A DNA stretch of 13,861 nt from JADFDG01 sp965232985 (GTDB lineage: Bacteria > Pseudomonadota > Gammaproteobacteria > Pseudomonadales > JADFDG01), in NCBI GenBank assembly GCA_965232985.1, contig CBDDRC010000014.1:1-13861 (forward strand). Reading direction: 5' to 3'. Every line of letters begins with the position of its first letter. Positions within the stretch are counted from its first letter, which is position 1. Both the position numbers and the translations under genes were made by a program. The notes below the pieces were generated by a model. It had not been told where the DNA came from. It ran no database searches and saw only the letters and a program-made list of their open reading frames with translations. Shown here in pieces: positions 7,093-13,861 of this stretch.

Positions 7093-7826
7093 CCAGTATT
7101 GCCGAAAGCCGCGACCTGCCTGTCGAAAAAATCCTGGTCGTCGACGACGATGCTCGGCTGCGCAACCTGCTGCAGCGCTTCCTCGAGGAACAGGGGTACG
7201 CCGTCAAGGCGGTCGGCGACGGTGAGCAGATGGAACGGGCGCTAGCCCGCGAGATCTACCACCTGATCGTCCTCGACCTGATGCTGCCCGGCGAAGACGG
7301 CCTATCGATCTGCCAGCGCCTGCGCGAAAAAGGCAGCACCGTACCCATCATCATGCTCACCGCCAAGGGCGACGAAGGCGACCGGATCAGTGGGCTGGAA
7401 TCTGGCGCCGACGATTACCTGCCGAAGCCATTCAATCCGCGCGAACTGTCGGCACGCATCAAGGCCGTGCTGCGCCGGCAGGTAAGGGAAATCCCCGGCG
7501 CACCGAGCCAGAAACAGGAAATCGTCACATTCGGTCCATTCCGCCTCGACCTTTCCACACGCAGTCTGTTCCGCGGCGAAATATCCGTGCCGCTGACTAC
7601 CGGTGAATTCGCGGTACTCAAGGCGCTGGTTACACATCCGCGCGAACCACTCACGCGCGACAAATTGATGAATCTCGCCCGCGGCCGCGAATGGAGCGCG
7701 ATGGAGCGTTCGATCGATGTACAAGTGTCGCGCCTGCGCCGCATCGTTGAAGACGACCCATCGAGCGCGCGCTACATCCAGACGGTGTGGGGCGTCGGCT
7801 ACGTGTTCGTGCCAGACGGCGCCTGA
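7089..7826 (+). CDS. ompR: OmpR-family transcriptional response regulator
   Basis: A 245-residue DNA-binding regulator, E. coli OmpR being 239. The receiver occupies ~15-130: ILVVDDD, phospho-acceptor Asp63 (LIVLDLMLPGEDGLSIC), the conserved Thr (IIMLTAKG) and Lys (PKPFNPREL). The linker RREIPGAPSQ-type segment is followed by a winged-helix domain (~140-240) with TTGEFAVLKALVTHPREPLTRDKLMNLARGRE split across the helices and MERSIDVQVSRLRR as recognition helix. It ends in the beta hairpin IQTVWGVGYVFVPDG. Whole blocks match OmpR as remembered, so the assignment is firm. Known OmpR proteins answer osmolarity and envelope state and control porins and other surface genes. ATG 7089 gives a length close to the family's; frame-extending codons upstream lack a ribosome site. 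It overlaps envZ by one base (TGATG), so the two are surely co-translated. No OmpR box was recognised near the autotransporter. Confidence 0.95.
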   Translation: MTSIAESRDLPVEKILVVDDDARLRNLLQRFLEEQGYAVKAVGDGEQMERALAREIYHLIVLDLMLPGEDGLSICQRLREKGSTVPIIMLTAKGDEGDRISGLESGADDYLPKPFNPRELSARIKAVLRRQVREIPGAPSQKQEIVTFGPFRLDLSTRSLFRGEISVPLTTGEFAVLKALVTHPREPLTRDKLMNLARGREWSAMERSIDVQVSRLRRIVEDDPSSARYIQTVWGVGYVFVPDGA

Positions 7827-9190
7827 TGCGGATTCATCTGCTGCCGCGCACATCTTTTTGGCGCACGACGCTGGTGATCCTGCTCGTCATATCGGCCAGC
7901 CAGTTCATGTCGTTTCTGTTTTTCCTCGACAATCAGTACCTGCCAAGCGTACGTGTTTATGCGCAGTTTACTGTGCTGCAGGCCAACAACTACTTCCACC
8001 CGGCCGCCGACGACAGCGTCGAGCGCATCCGTGAGGATCTCAAAAAAGCAACCGGCATCGAGGCGCGCAGACCAGCAGTCGACGAACCGCCGAAACATGA
8101 AAGTTTTCTTTTCCTTGATTACGTCGTTAAAACCTATGCCGCACAAGTGGCAACAGATCTTGGCGAACCGGTAGAAGTGCGGCTGGAGTTCCGCAAGTCG
8201 CCCGTGGTGTGGGTACATGCACAAAGTTTTGGTGACATCTGGCTGATCGTCCCGTGGAAATTCCTGCGCCAGTACGATCGCTACGTCATCATTGCCTATG
8301 TGATCGTCAACCCCATCCTGTCGCTGCTGGCGGCTTTTCTCATTTCCAGCCAACTCAATCGTCATCTGCGGAAACTCTCTGCCGCCGCGCAGCATGTCGG
8401 CCGTGGCGACGGCCTGCCGCGCCTGGAAGAAAAACGCGGGCCACAGGAATTCATTGAGCTGAACCGCGTATTCAACCGCATGGCCGCCGATCTCGAGCGC
8501 TCCCGCAAGGATCGCGAACTGCTGCTCGCCGGTGTTTCACACGACCTGCGCACGCCGCTGACCCGCATTCGATTGTCTGCGGAATTTCTCGACGATACCG
8601 ATCTGCGTGACGGTATCGTGCGCGATACTGAAGACATGGACGCGATCATCGACCAGTTCATCGCATTTATTCGCGACGGACGCGACGAGCCTGCACTACC
8701 AGCAGATCTCAATGCGCTGGTACGTGAGACCGCCCAGCAATTCGACCCGGCGCGCATGAGACTGGATCTTGGCGACATTCCCACCGTTTCCTTCCGTCGT
8801 CTTGCCATCAAACGCATGCTCGACAATCTGCTCACCAATGCTTTCCGTTATTCGCCGGAAGGCCTCGTCGAAGTGCGGACGCGGCCAATACGTGGCGCGG
8901 TAATTCTGTCGGTCTCCGATTGCGGCCCCGGTATTCCGCCTGGAGAGATGGAAGAGCTGCTGCAACCGTTCACCCGCGGAGATCGCGCCCGCACAACCAA
9001 GGGTTCCGGCCTGGGCCTTGCCATCGTACAACGCATCGTAGCCATGCACGGCGGGCGCCTGGATTTGCGCAATCGCGAGGAAGGGGGGCTGACGATTCGT
9101 GTCTTGCTGCCAACCGGCGAACGAGGCCTACCAGTGCGCAATATTCAGAAAAAGCCTTTTGCTTCTTTCAGCACAGGTTCTACGCACTAA
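7826..9190 (+). CDS. envZ: EnvZ-type inner-membrane osmosensor histidine kinase
   Basis: A 454-residue sensor kinase (E. coli EnvZ is 450) that phosphorylates and dephosphorylates OmpR. Membrane segment 1 spans ~13-34. A periplasmic domain of ~115 residues follows, then membrane segment 2 at ~153-175 (YVIIAYVIVNPILSLLAAF). A HAMP linker (QLNRHLRKLSAAAQHVGRGD, then FIELNRVFNRMAADL) leads to the H-box AGVSHDLRTPLTRIRLSAEF with His239. This motif is almost the same as EnvZ's and includes the Thr needed for phosphatase activity. The ATPase domain has LDNLLTNAFRYSP (N-box), DCGPGIPPGE (G1) and GSGLGLAIV (G2). The ATG at 7826 overlaps the ompR stop as TGATG. The periplasmic part is not recognisable at residue level, so the stimulus may differ from that in enteric bacteria. 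About 24 residues beyond the ATPase fold are unpatterned. Confidence 0.94.
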   Translation: MRIHLLPRTSFWRTTLVILLVISASQFMSFLFFLDNQYLPSVRVYAQFTVLQANNYFHPAADDSVERIREDLKKATGIEARRPAVDEPPKHESFLFLDYVVKTYAAQVATDLGEPVEVRLEFRKSPVVWVHAQSFGDIWLIVPWKFLRQYDRYVIIAYVIVNPILSLLAAFLISSQLNRHLRKLSAAAQHVGRGDGLPRLEEKRGPQEFIELNRVFNRMAADLERSRKDRELLLAGVSHDLRTPLTRIRLSAEFLDDTDLRDGIVRDTEDMDAIIDQFIAFIRDGRDEPALPADLNALVRETAQQFDPARMRLDLGDIPTVSFRRLAIKRMLDNLLTNAFRYSPEGLVEVRTRPIRGAVILSVSDCGPGIPPGEMEELLQPFTRGDRARTTKGSGLGLAIVQRIVAMHGGRLDLRNREEGGLTIRVLLPTGERGLPVRNIQKKPFASFSTGSTH

Positions 9191-9256
9191 AATTCGGGGC
9201 TCGTCATCTTTTGGTTACATAAAAAAATCATCGGCGATTACCCAGAGACCGTTTTC

Positions 9257-12178
9257 ATGCTGCGAAAAATTTCGTTTTTGGCGCTGCTGCTGATATCCCA
9301 AGTCGCCGCGCTGGCGCATGCCTCCGTGCTGGTACCTGAGTCGGGCACCGACGAATACCTGCTCGGCTCCTCCATGGACATATTCGAGGATAAAACCGCC
9401 ACCCGCTCAGTTGCTGAGGTAGCCGATCGCGCCCTCGCGACGAGCTTCGTGCCTGCAGCTTCGCACGGCCCCAGTTATGGTTTTCGCAAGTCCGCGCTCT
9501 GGTTCCGCATTCAGATCGACTTCTCGCAAACGCGCGAACAGCCTTGGCATCTGGTCGAAACACACCCGCTCGTCGATACGATCACCTTCTACCTGCCGGA
9601 TGGCAGGGGCGGCTGGACGGCCACCAGGATGGGCGACACGCTACCCTACAGTTCCCGGCAATATGATCACCGTGAGTTCATCCTCACGTTACCGCGCCAG
9701 GTCATTGACGGCCCGCAGCCGGTCACCCTCTATGTGCGCGAAGCCGGCGAAGGGGCGCTGAATATCGACCTTCGTTTGACGGACACGAAAAAACTGATTG
9801 AGCGCACCAACACCAAGGCAGCCGTATTCGGCCTGTTTTATGGCGCGCTGCTCGCCATTTTCTTGTACAACTTTTCATTGTGGCTCGCAGCACGCGAAAG
9901 CGCGCAATTCTACTATCTCGTGTTCATCGCCGGCGTCACGCTGCTGTTCCTGTGCCTGAGCGGCCTTGGCATGCAGTACGTGTGGTCGCGCCAGCCATCA
10001 GTGAATGGCTGGTTCCCGATTTTCGTCTGCATCCTGATGTGGGCCGCCCTGCAGTTCACCAGAGCCTTTCTTGATACCCGCCGCGCGGGCTCACAGATAG
10101 ACCGCGTGATGCACTGGATGACAATCGCCTCGATTGGCGCGCTGCTCCTCAGCTTTATACTGTCTCTGCAATGGTCTTACATGTTCGGCACCATCCTGCC
10201 GACATTTTTTGTGTTTGGCATGCTCGGCGTCGGCATTATTCGCCTGCGTCAGGGTTACCCGCCAGCGCGCCTGTTCGTTGCTGCCTGGACAGCACTCCTG
10301 ATCGGCTCGGTCATTACAGCCGCCGGCAACTTTACCCTCCTGCAATCCTTTGCCCTGACCACTTATGCGGCACAACTTGGGACGGTCAGCCAGTTGCTGT
10401 TGTTGTCGATGGCGCTTGGCGCGCGCCTGCGCTTTCTGAAAACAGAAAATGTGCAGATCCAGCGCCAGTTGGCGGTCCTCAAAACCCACGACCGTCTGAC
10501 CGGCCTGCCAAACCGCAACCACCTGGAGGAGTATCTGCCGTCGGTGCTTGCCGAATCCCGACACAATCGGCTGACACTTGCAGCTCTCTATATCGACATA
10601 GATGACTTCAAGTCCATCAACGGCTCGTTTGGTCACGCTATCGGCGACAGAATTCTTGTCCAGATCGCCCATCGACTACAGGACATCGTTGCCAATAACG
10701 GACGTATTTTTCGCATCAGCGGCGATGAATTTGTCGCCATCATGCCGAATCTCGCCCGCAGCGACGATGCCATCCTGATGGCACATAACCTGATCGCTGC
10801 CGTTGCCTCGCCGTGCGAGGTAGACGGATCAGCGATTCACCTGACCTGCAGCATCGGCATCCGCATTGCCCAAGGCACCATCGACAACCCGATGCGACTG
10901 ATAGAGCAGGCTGACATGGCCACACACAAGGCAAAACGCAACGGGCGCAACAACTATGAGATCTACAGCGAAGAGCTGGACAGCCGCGTGGCGCAGCATC
11001 TGCGCCTGCGCAACGAACTCCAGGCAGCACTTCTCGATCATCATCTGGCTCTTGCCTATCTGCCTAACATCGAACGGCGCACGGGCCGTACCTGCGGCTT
11101 TGAAGCGCTGCTCCGCTGGAACCACCCATCCCGCGGAGTCCTGCCTGCCAGCGAGTTTATGGCTGTTGCGGAAAAAACCGGGCAGATCATCCAGATTGGC
11201 CAATGGGCGCTCGAAACTGCCTGCAGCGACTGTGCGCGCCTGCTTGCCGACGGCTTCCGTGACGCACGGGTTTCCGTGAATATTTCTCCCCTCCAATTCC
11301 AACGCGAGGACTTCGTGGATTCGATACGCTCCGCACTGAGAATGTCGAACCTGCCCGGAGAGAATCTCGAACTTGATGTCACCGAAACCACACTCCTCGA
11401 AGCTATTGATGTCACCAGAAGAAATATCGAAAAACTGAAAACGCTTGGCGTTAACGTGTCGATTGATGATTTCGGTACGGGCTATTCAAGCCTTAGCTAC
11501 CTTCGTCACTTCGAAGTGAGCAGGATAAAAATTGATGAGATGTTTATCCGCAATGTCATCAGCGATGCCAAGGATTCCGCCATCGTAAAATCCATCATTG
11601 GATTGGCCCATCACCTTGATCTTGCCGTCCTTGCAGAGGGCGTGGAAACGGAATCCCAATACGAATTCCTGAAAAAATGCGGCTGCGACCAGTTCCAGGG
11701 GTTTCATTTTGCTTCGCCCATGCTCATAGATGATCTTGAGAAATATCTCATCAACGAACGCACAGTAAAACCACGTCAGGAGCCAACAGATCAAGGCGCA
11801 GTGGAAACCATCCTGCTGGTCGATGATGAGCCAAACATCCTCCGGGCTCTTTCTCGCGTGCTACGCAAGGACGGCTACCGTATTTTGTTGGCGGAAAGTG
11901 CCGATGAAGCATTCAAGTTGCTGGCACTCAACGACGTCCAGCTGATCATTTCAGATCAGCGCATGCCGAAAATCACAGGTACCGAGTTTTTGTCCCGCGT
12001 CAAGACAATCTACCCGCATACAATCCGCATCGTACTGTCCGGGTATACCGATCTCAAGTCGGTGACAGACGCCGTCAACCAAGGATCCATATACCGATTT
12101 CTGACAAAGCCTTGGGACGACGAGGCCTTGCGGGAGGAGATCCGGCGAGCATTTTCGACCTTCCACAGCACCAGATAA
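9257..12178 (+). CDS. Membrane c-di-GMP protein: 7TMR-DISM, GGDEF, EAL and C-terminal receiver
   Basis: A 973-residue protein. A signal peptide (1-22, cleaved near LAHAS) and a periplasmic DISMED2-like beta domain (~30-175) precede seven predicted membrane helices (~189-395), a 7TMR-DISM sensor. The GGDEF domain (~405-570) has HDRLTGLPNRN and DIDDFKSINGSFGHAIGD. Its active motif is SGDEF (488-492), and ANNG replaces the RxxD inhibitory site. The EAL domain (~580-825) keeps FEALLRW (616-618), VSVNIS, DVTET, IDDFGTGYSS, IKID, AEGVET and DQFQGFHF. The usual YQPI is YLPN (601-604), losing the ligand-contacting Gln. A linker leads to a receiver (~845-965) with VDDEPN, Asp900 (ISDQRMP), Ser in VLSGYTD and Lys951 (LTKPWDD), in the style of HD-GYP regulators. 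The sequence permits both synthesis and breakdown of c-di-GMP; net activity cannot be judged. It sits 66 bp after envZ, same strand, perhaps read through from ompR. The ribosome site is poor (AGAG). Confidence 0.93.
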   Translation: MLRKISFLALLLISQVAALAHASVLVPESGTDEYLLGSSMDIFEDKTATRSVAEVADRALATSFVPAASHGPSYGFRKSALWFRIQIDFSQTREQPWHLVETHPLVDTITFYLPDGRGGWTATRMGDTLPYSSRQYDHREFILTLPRQVIDGPQPVTLYVREAGEGALNIDLRLTDTKKLIERTNTKAAVFGLFYGALLAIFLYNFSLWLAARESAQFYYLVFIAGVTLLFLCLSGLGMQYVWSRQPSVNGWFPIFVCILMWAALQFTRAFLDTRRAGSQIDRVMHWMTIASIGALLLSFILSLQWSYMFGTILPTFFVFGMLGVGIIRLRQGYPPARLFVAAWTALLIGSVITAAGNFTLLQSFALTTYAAQLGTVSQLLLLSMALGARLRFLKTENVQIQRQLAVLKTHDRLTGLPNRNHLEEYLPSVLAESRHNRLTLAALYIDIDDFKSINGSFGHAIGDRILVQIAHRLQDIVANNGRIFRISGDEFVAIMPNLARSDDAILMAHNLIAAVASPCEVDGSAIHLTCSIGIRIAQGTIDNPMRLIEQADMATHKAKRNGRNNYEIYSEELDSRVAQHLRLRNELQAALLDHHLALAYLPNIERRTGRTCGFEALLRWNHPSRGVLPASEFMAVAEKTGQIIQIGQWALETACSDCARLLADGFRDARVSVNISPLQFQREDFVDSIRSALRMSNLPGENLELDVTETTLLEAIDVTRRNIEKLKTLGVNVSIDDFGTGYSSLSYLRHFEVSRIKIDEMFIRNVISDAKDSAIVKSIIGLAHHLDLAVLAEGVETESQYEFLKKCGCDQFQGFHFASPMLIDDLEKYLINERTVKPRQEPTDQGAVETILLVDDEPNILRALSRVLRKDGYRILLAESADEAFKLLALNDVQLIISDQRMPKITGTEFLSRVKTIYPHTIRIVLSGYTDLKSVTDAVNQGSIYRFLTKPWDDEALREEIRRAFSTFHSTR

Positions 12179-12189
12179 AATTACAGCGC

Positions 12190-12300
12190 ATGGTCGCGCC
12201 TTGCGCGCCACGTTCCCGCATCATCCGTCCGCTCATTGAGGAGTTGCGCCCGATGCCAAGCAAAGAGTGGGTGAGCGAAAAGCTCGCCGACAGCATCTGA
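12190..12300 (+). CDS. Small ORF ending at the SDR start (36 or 15 codons), doubtful
   Basis: An open frame from ATG 12190 (36 residues) or ATG 12253 (15 residues, MPSKEWVSEKLADSI) ends in TGA at 12298-12300, overlapping the dehydrogenase ATG as TGATG. The inner start has the better ribosome site, TGAGGAG at 12237-12243, 9 nt upstream. The dehydrogenase start itself has none at normal distance. The peptide has no recognised family. It may be a real small protein, or only a device that brings ribosomes to the next gene. Confidence 0.3.
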   Translation: MVAPCAPRSRIIRPLIEELRPMPSKEWVSEKLADSI

Positions 12301-13118
12301 TGCCGGCGGTTCTCGTCACCGGAACGTCCTCCGGCATCGGCCTCGCCACCGTTGCCCGTTTTCATGCCGCCGGCTGGCAGGTCATCGCCACCGTGCGTAC
12401 GCAAGCAGACGCTGCGCACCTGCTTGCGCAATTTTCCGGCATTCGGGTGCTTGAAGTTGATCTACTCGACAGCGCCACCGTAGCACTCACCGTGGGCTGC
12501 GAGCTGGCAGGGCGCGGCGGCGTCGACGTCGTGGTCAACAACGCTGGCGCGTCAATTGTCGGCGCTGCCGAGGAATTATCGCTCGACGACTTTCGCGCCC
12601 AACTGGATCTCAACCTGTTCGCCGCCATCCAGGTGACGCAGTTGGCGTTGCCGTTCATGCGCGCCAGAGGCACTGGTCGTATCGTACAAATCAGTTCTGG
12701 CTTTGGTCGTATCGCCCTGCCGATCTTCTCCGCCTACTGCGCGGCAAAATATGCTCTGGAAGGCTTCAGCGAAGCGCTCGCCCATGAAATCGCGCCGTTC
12801 GGCGTGCAGGTGTCATTGATCGAGCCCGGGGCGGTCGCTACGCAGTTCGACAAAAATCGTCGTGTAGCGCAGGGCTACAACGAAAACGGGCCCTATGCCG
12901 TTCTGTACCGGGCAATGCACGCGCGGCTCGCCAATGCGCACAACAGGCGTACGTCTTCGGCGGAGGAAGTAGCCGCCATTGTGTTCAAGGCCGCGACGAC
13001 AAATCGCCCCGCCCTGCGCTACACGGTTGGCGGCATGGGCGCCGCAGCAACACTGGCAGCACGCTTCGTGCCGGATCGGCTCAAGCAGATTGCTGTTGCT
13101 CACATCACAAAATCATAA
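12300..13118 (+). CDS. Short-chain dehydrogenase/reductase, classical SDR
   Basis: A 272-residue cytosolic NAD(P)-dependent oxidoreductase with a Rossmann fold. The cofactor motif TGTSSGIG lies at 7-14, Asp54 is in the VDLLD segment, and NNAG lies at 80-83. The catalytic Ser133 (QISSGFG), Tyr146 and Lys150 (YCAAK) are in place. LIEPGAVATQF follows, as in classical SDRs that act on alcohols, ketones or steroid/retinol-like substrates. Arg33, after the second strand (VIATVR), suggests a preference for NADP(H). The substrate is unknown. The start is ATG 12300, whose MPAVLVTG gives the normal short lead to the Gly-rich loop. A GTG at 12267 would add 11 residues with no family support. The overlap with the small ORF stop hints at coupling. 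Its stop lies inside the inverted repeat shared with the convergent GMC oxidoreductase gene, another alcohol/aldehyde-type redox enzyme. Confidence 0.9.
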   Translation: MPAVLVTGTSSGIGLATVARFHAAGWQVIATVRTQADAAHLLAQFSGIRVLEVDLLDSATVALTVGCELAGRGGVDVVVNNAGASIVGAAEELSLDDFRAQLDLNLFAAIQVTQLALPFMRARGTGRIVQISSGFGRIALPIFSAYCAAKYALEGFSEALAHEIAPFGVQVSLIEPGAVATQFDKNRRVAQGYNENGPYAVLYRAMHARLANAHNRRTSSAEEVAAIVFKAATTNRPALRYTVGGMGAAATLAARFVPDRLKQIAVAHITKS

Positions 13119-13145
13119 GGCCCGCTTCAAGCGGGCCTTATGATT
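13111..13145. terminator. Long perfect inverted repeat between convergent genes, likely two-way terminator
   Basis: AATCATAAGGCCCGCTT (13111-13127) is repeated inverted at 13129-13145 with one base between: 17-bp arms with a GC-rich core (GGCCCGC) and an apical TTCAA loop. The SDR stop codon (13116-13118) lies within the left arm. The arms end in TTATGATT on either strand instead of a clean U-run. It sits between the stop codons of two convergent genes, the normal place for a bidirectional terminator. Confidence 0.75.
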
Positions 13146-13185
13146 CATGGCCTGCTCATTTCAGGCGCGGGCCGCTACGCAGATT

Positions 13186-13861
13186 TCAGGAGCTCGCCAT
13201 CATGCGGGCACATTTCTCGCCGATGACCATGCTGGGGGCATTGGTGTTGCCCGAAACCAGAGTCGGCATGATGGAGGCATCGGCAACGCGCAGGCCGGCA
13301 ATGCCGCGCACGCGCAGTTGTTCATCAACTACCGCCATATCGTCCTGGCCCATCTTGCAGGTGCCCACCGGGTGATAGATTGTCTCCGCTCGCGCCCGGA
13401 CATCGGCAATGAGTTGCTCGTCGGACTGCGCTTTCTCACCCGGGCAATCCTCCCCGGCGTGAATCCCGACAAAGGCTTTGGTTGCAAACAAACGCCGCGC
13501 CCACCGGATTGCTGCAACCAGATCACGCAGATCGTCAGGGTGCGTGAGGTAATTGGCCTGAATGCGTGCCGGTGCGAGCGGGTCCGCACTGTTGAGGCCG
13601 ACCTCACCCCGACTTTTTGGCCGCAGCTGGCAGGCGTGAATGGTGCAGCCGTGCCCGGCCGTCATCTCGCGACCGTGATCGCGCAAAAATGCCGGGATGA
13701 AATGGAACTGAATGCCTGGTCGGCCCGGCGGATCATCAGGCAATGTCAGAAATCCGCCTGTCTCGGCCGCATTGCTGACCAGCGCGCCGCGGCGCTGAAA
13801 GATCAGCTTGAAAAGATCGATGATCGCGCGCCCCAAACCAAGCCATGACAGCCCGATGGAT
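13186..13861 (-). CDS. GMC oxidoreductase (choline/alcohol dehydrogenase-like), N-terminus beyond window
   Basis: The C-terminal ~225 residues of an FAD-dependent glucose-methanol-choline family enzyme. The family is about 530-560 residues, so the FAD-binding N-terminus lies outside. The C-terminal domain is clear: CQLRPKSRGEVGLNSADPLAPARIQANYL, here divided into the usual strand-loop elements; the active-site His in YHPVGTCKMG; VVDEQLRVRGIAGLRVADASIMPTLV; and the second catalytic residue, Asn, in SGNTNAPSMVIGEKCA. These match choline dehydrogenase and AlkJ-type alcohol dehydrogenases, which oxidise alcohols to aldehydes and pass electrons to the respiratory chain. Substrate cannot be told from this part. 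The frame stays open to the window end (…GLSWLGLGRAIIDLF), so the TTG at 13836 is not the start. It is convergent with the SDR gene, with 67 bp between the stops. Confidence 0.92.
   Translation of the reverse strand, partial: SIGLSWLGLGRAIIDLFKLIFQRRGALVSNAAETGGFLTLPDDPPGRPGIQFHFIPAFLRDHGREMTAGHGCTIHACQLRPKSRGEVGLNSADPLAPARIQANYLTHPDDLRDLVAAIRWARRLFATKAFVGIHAGEDCPGEKAQSDEQLIADVRARAETIYHPVGTCKMGQDDMAVVDEQLRVRGIAGLRVADASIMPTLVSGNTNAPSMVIGEKCARMMASS

Overview
The window is chromosomal DNA from a GC-rich Gram-negative bacterium. A closely E. coli-like OmpR/EnvZ pair, a type V autotransporter with its own outer-membrane barrel, a PilH-type response regulator and a near-consensus CRP box all fit a beta- or gammaproteobacterium. 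No genus can be named from the sequence. There is no tRNA, rRNA, transposase, phage gene or CRISPR array.

Layout. (1) 2-1450 (+): the 3' part of a gene for a REC-PAS-histidine kinase protein, cut by the window start. (2) 1444-5961 (-): a very large autotransporter adhesin-like protein, convergent with the kinase gene and overlapping its end by 7 bp. It has a 432-bp internal duplication and a Pro/Glu/Val-rich linker of 10-residue repeats before the barrel. (3) 5962-6480: a region with no convincing gene. It holds a candidate autotransporter promoter, an 18-bp palindrome and an excellent but orphan CRP-type site. (4) 6530-6898 (-): a stand-alone CheY/PilH-like receiver ending in a strong terminator, divergent from the next block. 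(5) 7089-12178 (+): ompR, envZ (stop/start overlap) and, 66 bp on, a large membrane c-di-GMP protein of order 7TMR-DISM, GGDEF, EAL, REC. A six-codon micro-ORF overlaps the ompR start. (6) 12300-13118 (+): a short-chain dehydrogenase, possibly translationally coupled to a small upstream ORF. A long inverted repeat separates it from (7) 13186-13861 (-): the C-terminal part of a choline-dehydrogenase-like GMC oxidoreductase, cut by the window end.

Working together. The first 12 kb is mostly signal transduction around a surface protein: a kinase with its own receiver, a single-domain receiver, an envelope-stress/osmotic two-component pair and a c-di-GMP enzyme with a C-terminal receiver. A plausible reading, which is inference, is control of envelope composition, adhesion and the sessile/motile switch. 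The most unusual items are the DISM-GGDEF-EAL-REC architecture, the autotransporter duplication, the orphan CRP-like site, and the micro-ORF whose peptide resembles the usual OmpR N-terminus in another frame. No wholly new system is proven by the sequence.
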